Shown: piece by piece, positions 14,835 through 19,799 of the stretch
Position numbering within the stretch: the stretch's first letter is position 1
Layout of the letters: each line of letters opens with the position of its first letter
Origin: an uncultured Bacteroidales bacterium
GTDB lineage: Bacteria > Bacteroidota > Bacteroidia > Bacteroidales > UBA932
DNA length: 19,799 bases
Direction: 5' to 3'
NCBI GenBank assembly: GCA_937890845.1
Contig: CALADR010000153.1
Span: 1 to 19,799 of the forward strand
Made by a program: the position numbers and the translations under genes
Notes under the pieces: model-generated
What the model was told of the DNA's origin: nothing
Databases searched by the model: none
Seen by the model: only the letters and a program-made list of their open reading frames with translations

Positions 14835-16478
14835 ATGAAAAAAAATTTCAAGTTTTTATCGGCTGCCATTCTCGGACTCGGCGTTGTCGCTTGTAGCTCC
14901 CCTGAAAAAATGGCAGAAATGGCTGAGAACGTGACAGTAAAATGCGAGCCGGTCGTTCTCGAAGTCGTAGCAGGTAAAATCAACACAACCGTAGCAGTTA
15001 CTTATCCTGCTGACTATTTCCACCCAAAAGCTATTCTTGAAGTCACTCCTGTAATCGTTTATGAAGGAGGCGAGGCCAAGATGGAGCCTTTCTTCTATCA
15101 GGGTGAAAAAGTGATTGACAATTATAAAGTAGTTCCTTCTGCCGGTTCTACCGTGACAGAGAAACTCAGTTTCGCTTATGTTCCAGGTATGGAAAAAAGC
15201 TACCTTGAACTCCGCAGTGTAGTAAAATACAAGAAGAAATCAGTTGACCTTCCTACAAAGAAAGTTGCCGACGGTGCAAACACTACTTACATGCTTGTTG
15301 ACAAGTCAGGTAAAGTAGATTTCAAGGCTGACGGTTATCAGGAAATCATCAAGCAGACAGCTGAAGGTCAGATTCTTTATACAATCAACAGCTCTGTAGT
15401 TCGCGGAAGCCAGCTCAAATCAGATTCTATCAAAGATTTCCAGGCTGCTCTTGACGAAATCAAGGCTAACGAGCGCAAAGAAATCATCAGCACTGATATC
15501 GTTGCATACGCTTCACCGGACGGTGGTGAGAAGCTTAACAACAAGCTTTCAGGAAAACGTTCAGAGACTGCTGAAAAGGCATTCGGAAAAGTTACCAAGA
15601 AGCATGAAGTTGATGCTCCAGTAAACGTAAAGAGCATCGGTCAGGACTGGGAAGGATTCAAAGAGCTTGTAGCTCAGTCTGATATGGAGGACAAAGACCT
15701 CATTATCCGCGTTCTTTCAATGTACAGCGATCCAGCTGTCCGCGAGAAAGAGATCAAGAACATGTCTGCTGTCTATAAGACTCTTGCTAAAGAGGTTCTT
15801 CCTGAACTTCGCCGTGCAAGATTCATCGCCAATGTAGAGTTCACTAACTACAGCAACGAGGAACTTCTCAAACTTATCGAGGAAAACATCGACATTCTTG
15901 ACGAGACTGCACTTCTCCGTGCTGCTTCTGTAGCTAAAAACGAAGATTCTAAAGTTGAAGTTTACAAGAAAGCTATCGAGAAATTCAACAGCGACCGCGC
16001 ACAGTACAACCTTGCTGTCGTTTATCTTAATGCTGACAAGCTTTCTGCTGCAAAATCAGCTCTCGCAAAGGTTTCAGAGAAAGATGCTGACTACCAGAAC
16101 GCAATGGGTGTTGTAGCTCTCAGAGAGAACAAACTTGATGAAGCTGCTAAATACTTCAAGGCAGCAGGCAATGCTACTGCTACTGAAAACCTCGCAGTTC
16201 TCGACATCCTTAACGGTAAATATACAGATGCTGCAGCCAAACTTGCAAATGCAGAGTGCTGCAACAACAAAGCTCTTGCTTACATTCTTACTGGCCAGCT
16301 TGACAAAGCTGCTGCATCAGTTAAGTGCGAGTGCCCTCAGGCAAGCTACCTGAAAGCTATCATCGCTGCACGCCAGGGTAAAGCTGCAGACGTTAAGACA
16401 AACCTCGAGAAAGCAAGCAAAGACAAGAAACTTGCTGAAAGAGCTGCTAAAGATATCGAGTTCGCTCAGTATCGCTAG
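14835..16478 (+). CDS. Lipoprotein with OmpA-like domain and C-terminal TPR-like repeats
   Basis: A 547-residue protein. I start it at 14835 because this gives a lipoprotein signal peptide (MKKNFKFLSA to Cys20 in VACS); the longer frame from 14757 overlaps the promoter. Residues about 30-150 form a beta-rich domain. Residues about 178-335 are OmpA-like: VAYASPDGGEKLNNKLSGKR at 223-242 and GQDWEGFKELVAQSDMEDKD at 269-288 match the peptidoglycan-binding OmpA_C pattern seen in Bacteroidales cell-envelope and fimbrial-assembly proteins. Residues about 345-545 are Ala- and Lys-rich helical repeats of TPR type. Four cysteines cluster at 475, 476, 498 and 500. Codon choice is restricted (many CTT, GCT, AAC and CGC codons) compared with neighbours, which suggests high expression. 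It probably anchors the outer membrane to the wall or scaffolds envelope proteins. It is transcribed divergently from the regulator. Confidence 0.85.
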   Translation: MKKNFKFLSAAILGLGVVACSSPEKMAEMAENVTVKCEPVVLEVVAGKINTTVAVTYPADYFHPKAILEVTPVIVYEGGEAKMEPFFYQGEKVIDNYKVVPSAGSTVTEKLSFAYVPGMEKSYLELRSVVKYKKKSVDLPTKKVADGANTTYMLVDKSGKVDFKADGYQEIIKQTAEGQILYTINSSVVRGSQLKSDSIKDFQAALDEIKANERKEIISTDIVAYASPDGGEKLNNKLSGKRSETAEKAFGKVTKKHEVDAPVNVKSIGQDWEGFKELVAQSDMEDKDLIIRVLSMYSDPAVREKEIKNMSAVYKTLAKEVLPELRRARFIANVEFTNYSNEELLKLIEENIDILDETALLRAASVAKNEDSKVEVYKKAIEKFNSDRAQYNLAVVYLNADKLSAAKSALAKVSEKDADYQNAMGVVALRENKLDEAAKYFKAAGNATATENLAVLDILNGKYTDAAAKLANAECCNNKALAYILTGQLDKAAASVKCECPQASYLKAIIAARQGKAADVKTNLEKASKDKKLAERAAKDIEFAQYR

Positions 16479-16512
16479 TATATGATAACTGACGGCTAAT
16501 GCCGCTGGAATT

Positions 16513-16544
16513 AAAGCAGGAGGAAAGAATTTCCCTCCTGCTTT
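16513..16544 (+). terminator. Intrinsic terminator of the OmpA-like/TPR lipoprotein gene
   Basis: A perfect 11-bp stem (AAAGCAGGAGG at 16513-16523 with CCTCCTGCTTT at 16534-16544), a 10-base loop, then further T residues. A smaller hairpin, CGGC-TAAT-GCCG at 16493-16504, precedes it. Confidence 0.88.
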
Positions 16545-16625
16545 TTTATTTACCGGCTCTCTGCACAGCGCTATACAGAGATTAAGGCACTTTATTACAT
16601 AATATAAGATATCGAAAATTTTATG

Positions 16626-16633
16626 TAAGTTTG
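16626..16633 (+). promoter_or_regulatory. Candidate -7 box of the small membrane protein gene
   Basis: TAAGTTTG matches TAnnTTTG and lies 20 bases before the ATG at 16654, which is a plausible distance for a short leader. No clear -33 TTTG is seen upstream. Confidence 0.5.
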
Positions 16634-16653
16634 CATGACTAAAAAGAACAGAT

Positions 16654-17046
16654 ATGGATAAAAAGTCAAAAAATCTCTATATTACAAGCATTGTCATTTT
16701 TACCGTTGTTTTCTTTCTTGGCACAGGCGTACTTGTATATACAGGCTTAATTACACGACAGACCCAGGCCCTTGCGTTCCAGACCTGCTATATGCTAATA
16801 ATGCTTTGCGGAATATTAGGCATAGGATCCAGCCTGCGGAATCTCTTCGGAATAGATTCTCCAAAAGCTAGAAAGACTTCCTTTGCCGTACAGGGAACTG
16901 TGCTTGCATGCTGCGCAGGCTGGCTTTACATAATATATTTCACAGGTATCCATGCTGATGCTTTTACACAAGCGGCCACATGGATAATGACAGCTGCTAC
17001 TGTAAACAGACTTATGAACATCATTACAAAGCGCAGAAACTCATAA
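16654..17046 (+). CDS. Small integral membrane protein of unknown function
   Basis: A 130-residue protein with about four hydrophobic segments: roughly 9-33, 39-60, 73-95 and 103-122. The N-terminus is short and basic (MDKKSKN), and the C-terminus ends in ITKRRNS. No signal peptide cleavage site, catalytic motif or metal-binding pattern is visible, and I recognise no named family. It has its own candidate promoter after the upstream terminator. Its stop codon is separated from the converging dnaE stop by one base, so its transcript probably extends into dnaE antisense sequence. Confidence 0.75.
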   Translation: MDKKSKNLYITSIVIFTVVFFLGTGVLVYTGLITRQTQALAFQTCYMLIMLCGILGIGSSLRNLFGIDSPKARKTSFAVQGTVLACCAGWLYIIYFTGIHADAFTQAATWIMTAATVNRLMNIITKRRNS

Positions 17047-17047
17047 G

Positions 17048-19799
17048 TTATCTCTTTAACACTTCGTATTCGATATTCATTTCATTGAGTTCCTCTATCA
17101 GAGGCGCCGATATTGCAATTTGAAATTTCCGGGATAGAAATTCTATATTATATTTAGTCTGCGGGTCATAAATGAACATTGTCAGAGGGATATTTCCCTT
17201 ATGGCGCTTTATGACCCTGTTTAGACGTTCCCTGAATTCACTGTTAAGCATCAGCGTAGTGATACGCAACGAGAACCCCTTGGTATATGTCTCAGTCACA
17301 TTTCCAAGAAGCATTATTTTCCTGACTTTGAAACCATAAGGAGGATCTCCCATCGTTTTACGGTCTTCCGGCTTACGGTAATATTTCTCCTCAATGCTGC
17401 CTTCAAGAAAAACAGCGGAATTAAGCTGAAGGTAATTCATGAAAGCCTCATAGTCCTTGCCAAATAAAGCAAGTTCATAGCTGCCTTCATAGTCCTCAAT
17501 GACCGTCTTAGCATAAGGTTTGCCAGTTTTTGTCTGCAAGGACTGAACTGATGAAATATAACCTGCTACAGACACTTTCATCTGAGATTTTTCGCTTTCA
17601 CACTTATTTACAAGGGTATCTATCTCCCCGACACTGTTTGTCGCAAAATTCTCTATTTCAAACTGGTATTTATCAAGAGGGTGGGATGAAAGATACATTC
17701 CTACAAGTTCCTTTTCTCTTTTGAGAAGCTCCATAGTATTTTCATCTCCTGTCATTTGAGGCATTTCCGGGCGTTCAGGCTTTGCTTCTTCCATTCCCCA
17801 AAACAGTGAGCCGGGCGCGTCTACAGTGTCACGTCTGTAGTTGTCGGCATATCGTAAAAGGGTGTCAATAAACGGTTCGCCTGAAGGACATGGCAGCATG
17901 AACTGCGTCCTAGCATACCCGAAGCTGTCAAAAGCTCCTGAGTAAAGCAAGGCCTCAAATGCTTTTCTGTTAACAGTGCCTGCCATCCTTTCACAGAAAT
18001 CAAAGACATCTTCAAAAAGACCGTTCTCCTCGCGTTCTGCAATGATTGCCCGCACTATATTGTCTCCGAAACCCTTGATACCTCCAAGCCCGAAACGTAC
18101 ATTGCCTGCCTTATTTACCGTAAAGGCAGCCCCGCTCTCGTTTATATCAGGGTTAAGGACGGTGATTCTGGACTTTTTACAGTCGTCCATAATCTTTTTG
18201 ATTTCGTCCATATTAGAGAGATTCCGGCTAAGGTTGGCAGCCTGGAATTCTGCCGGGTAGTGCGCTTTCAGGTAGCCCGTCTGGTAGCTCACCCAGGCAT
18301 AGCAGGTTGCATGAGACTTGTTGAACGCATATTGGGCAAACTTTCTCCAGTCACCCCATATTTTCTTCAGTACTTTCTCAGGATGCCCGCGCTCTATTCC
18401 TCCTTTAAGGAAGAGATCCCTGAGCGACTCCAGAACATCAAGCTGCTTTTTACCCATTGCCTTACGGAGCTTGTCCGCCTGTCCTTTCGTAAATCCGGCC
18501 AGTTTCTGCGAAAGAAGCATGACCTGCTCCTGATACACTGTTACTCCGTATGTATCCTGAAGGAACTCCTCCATCTGCGGAAGATCATACTCAATAGGCT
18601 CAGTTCCCTGCTTTCTGGCAACGAAACTAGGGATATAGTCAAGAGGGCCCGGTCTGTAAAGGGCATTCATCGCAATAAGGTCTTCAAACCTTGTAGGCTG
18701 AAGCTTCTGCAGCCATTGTTTCATTCCTTCAGACTCGAACTGGAACACGCTGGTAGTATCCCCACGTCCGTAAAGACGGTATGTTTCAGCATCATCTATA
18801 GGTATTGCTTCTATGTCAATGTCAATTCCGTGACGCTGTTTGATTGTTGCAAGACATTCCTTTATGATAGATAGTGTGCGCAAGCCCAGAAAGTCCATCT
18901 TGAGCATACCTACGTCCTCGATGAAACATCCTTCATACTGTGATACCCAGACATCTTCACCAGTGGCCTTATCTGCAGCCACGCTGATAGGAATATAGTC
19001 GGTTAAGTCTCCTCGGCCGATAATCATGGCACAGGCGTGCACTCCAGTCTGTCTGATTGTTCCTTCCAGTTTCAAGGCATATTTCAGCACATCCTTTACA
19101 AGATCACTTCCGTTCTCAAGTTCGTTCTTAAGTTCATCGACATATTTGAAGCAGTTCTTAAGATTCGGCTTGTATTCTTTTTCTACCGGACCTTTCTTGT
19201 ACTTTTTAATTACGGTTTTTGTCTGCCCCTCATTTTCAGGATCTTGAACAGTCTCTTCCTTCTCTATTATTTTGAATTCCTTGCCAAGTTCCTCTTCTTC
19301 ATCATATGGCAGTTCCTGGATTTCCTTTACTTTTATATTCTTGTCCGGAATCATCTTGGTAAGACGGTTGGACTCTTCAATAGAAAGGTTACTAACCCGC
19401 GCAACGTCCTTAATGGCACTTTTGGCGGCCATCGTTCCGAATGTAACAACATGTGAAATATGGTCTTTCCCATATGTCTCTTCCACATATTTGAATACAC
19501 GGTAACGGCCGTCGTCATCGAAGTCGATATCGATATCCGGCATTGAGATTCGGTCCGGATTGAGGAATCGCTCAAACAGAAGCTGGTATTTGATAGGGTC
19601 TATATTTGTGATTCCCAGACAGTATGCTACTGCTGAACCAGCGGCAGAACCACGTCCAGGTCCTACAGAAATGCCGTTCCTGCGTGCTGCTGCGATAAAG
19701 TCCTGGACGATAAGGAAGTAGTCCGGGAATCCCATACGGCAGATAGTTTTTAACTCGAAGTCCAGCCTTTCAGACTGTTCTTCGTTTAACTGTTCACCG
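17048..19799 (-). CDS. dnaE: DNA polymerase III subunit alpha, N-terminal part outside window
   Basis: The replicative polymerase catalytic subunit. The open frame continues to the window edge (visible part begins GEQLNEEQSERLDFELKTIC just before MGFPDYF), so the start lies outside and roughly 315 N-terminal residues, the PHP domain, are missing. About 916 residues are visible. Catalytic aspartates are in MPDIDIDF (visible residues 88 and 90) and in LKMDFLGLRTL (visible residue 302), as in E. coli D401, D403 and D555. VGPGRGSAAGS marks the palm. A charged insertion lies at visible residues about 171-216. Further on come the fingers, a helix-hairpin-helix (GLGGIKGFGDNIV), and an OB fold (KVSVAGYISSVQ). 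The C-terminus is short, as in Bacteroidetes DnaE. The reading frame is intact within the window. Confidence 0.96.
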   Translation of the reverse strand, partial: GEQLNEEQSERLDFELKTICRMGFPDYFLIVQDFIAAARRNGISVGPGRGSAAGSAVAYCLGITNIDPIKYQLLFERFLNPDRISMPDIDIDFDDDGRYRVFKYVEETYGKDHISHVVTFGTMAAKSAIKDVARVSNLSIEESNRLTKMIPDKNIKVKEIQELPYDEEEELGKEFKIIEKEETVQDPENEGQTKTVIKKYKKGPVEKEYKPNLKNCFKYVDELKNELENGSDLVKDVLKYALKLEGTIRQTGVHACAMIIGRGDLTDYIPISVAADKATGEDVWVSQYEGCFIEDVGMLKMDFLGLRTLSIIKECLATIKQRHGIDIDIEAIPIDDAETYRLYGRGDTTSVFQFESEGMKQWLQKLQPTRFEDLIAMNALYRPGPLDYIPSFVARKQGTEPIEYDLPQMEEFLQDTYGVTVYQEQVMLLSQKLAGFTKGQADKLRKAMGKKQLDVLESLRDLFLKGGIERGHPEKVLKKIWGDWRKFAQYAFNKSHATCYAWVSYQTGYLKAHYPAEFQAANLSRNLSNMDEIKKIMDDCKKSRITVLNPDINESGAAFTVNKAGNVRFGLGGIKGFGDNIVRAIIAEREENGLFEDVFDFCERMAGTVNRKAFEALLYSGAFDSFGYARTQFMLPCPSGEPFIDTLLRYADNYRRDTVDAPGSLFWGMEEAKPERPEMPQMTGDENTMELLKREKELVGMYLSSHPLDKYQFEIENFATNSVGEIDTLVNKCESEKSQMKVSVAGYISSVQSLQTKTGKPYAKTVIEDYEGSYELALFGKDYEAFMNYLQLNSAVFLEGSIEEKYYRKPEDRKTMGDPPYGFKVRKIMLLGNVTETYTKGFSLRITTLMLNSEFRERLNRVIKRHKGNIPLTMFIYDPQTKYNIEFLSRKFQIAISAPLIEELNEMNIEYEVLKR

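Noticed and set aside
18260..18874. 204-codon open frame antisense to dnaE
   Set aside because: It lies wholly within conserved polymerase coding sequence and lacks promoter or start signals; a shadow frame.
1..19799. CRISPR arrays, tRNA/rRNA genes, insertion sequences, phage genes
   Set aside because: No regularly spaced repeats, cloverleaf patterns, rRNA signatures, transposases or integrases were seen.

Overview
This window looks like chromosomal DNA from an anaerobic member of the Bacteroidetes, most likely order Bacteroidales. Supporting signs are a SusC/SusD outer-membrane pair, Bacteroidetes-type lipoprotein signal peptides with acidic residues after the lipidated cysteine, several -7 boxes of the form TAnnTTTG, mostly absent Shine-Dalgarno sequences, and a gene run (sigma-54-type regulator, lptE, TPR protein, secG) that I recall as typical of Bacteroidales. 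I cannot assign a genus. I see no rRNA, tRNA, insertion sequence, phage gene or CRISPR array.

Left part (1-9320, + strand), an accessory nutrient-acquisition locus. A secreted purple-acid-phosphatase-like metallophosphoesterase (139-1308) ends at a strong hairpin terminator. After a 371-base gap holding a TAnnTTTG box and a long leader comes a four-gene run: a lipoprotein gene broken by a +1 frameshift (1680-2727), a second lipoprotein with two transthyretin/Ig-like repeats (2764-4257), a SusC-type TonB-dependent transporter (4286-7555) and its SusD partner (7566-9320). No glycoside hydrolase, lyase or sulfatase is present, so the substrate is unclear. The two lipoproteins lie before susC rather than after susD.

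Middle part (9321-14700, - strand), housekeeping envelope and protein-quality genes. A sigma-54-type AAA+ regulator without an N-terminal sensor, LptE, a TPR protein and SecG form a tight operon read right to left. The TPR and secG genes overlap in ATGA. Downstream on the same strand is a ClpB disaggregase that lacks the whole N-terminal domain but has a strong ribosome binding site at its start.

Right part (14701-19799). Divergent from the regulator is a probably highly expressed lipoprotein with an OmpA-like domain followed by TPR-like repeats (14835-16478), then a small integral membrane protein (16654-17046). The latter meets, with a single base between stop codons, the 3' end of dnaE (DNA polymerase III alpha), which runs off the right edge without its N-terminal PHP region.

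The points most worth a second look are the CAZyme-free SusC/D locus with its two unusual lipoproteins, the frameshift in the first of these, the N-domain-less ClpB, and the regulator embedded in the LPS/secretion operon with a box almost touching its start codon.
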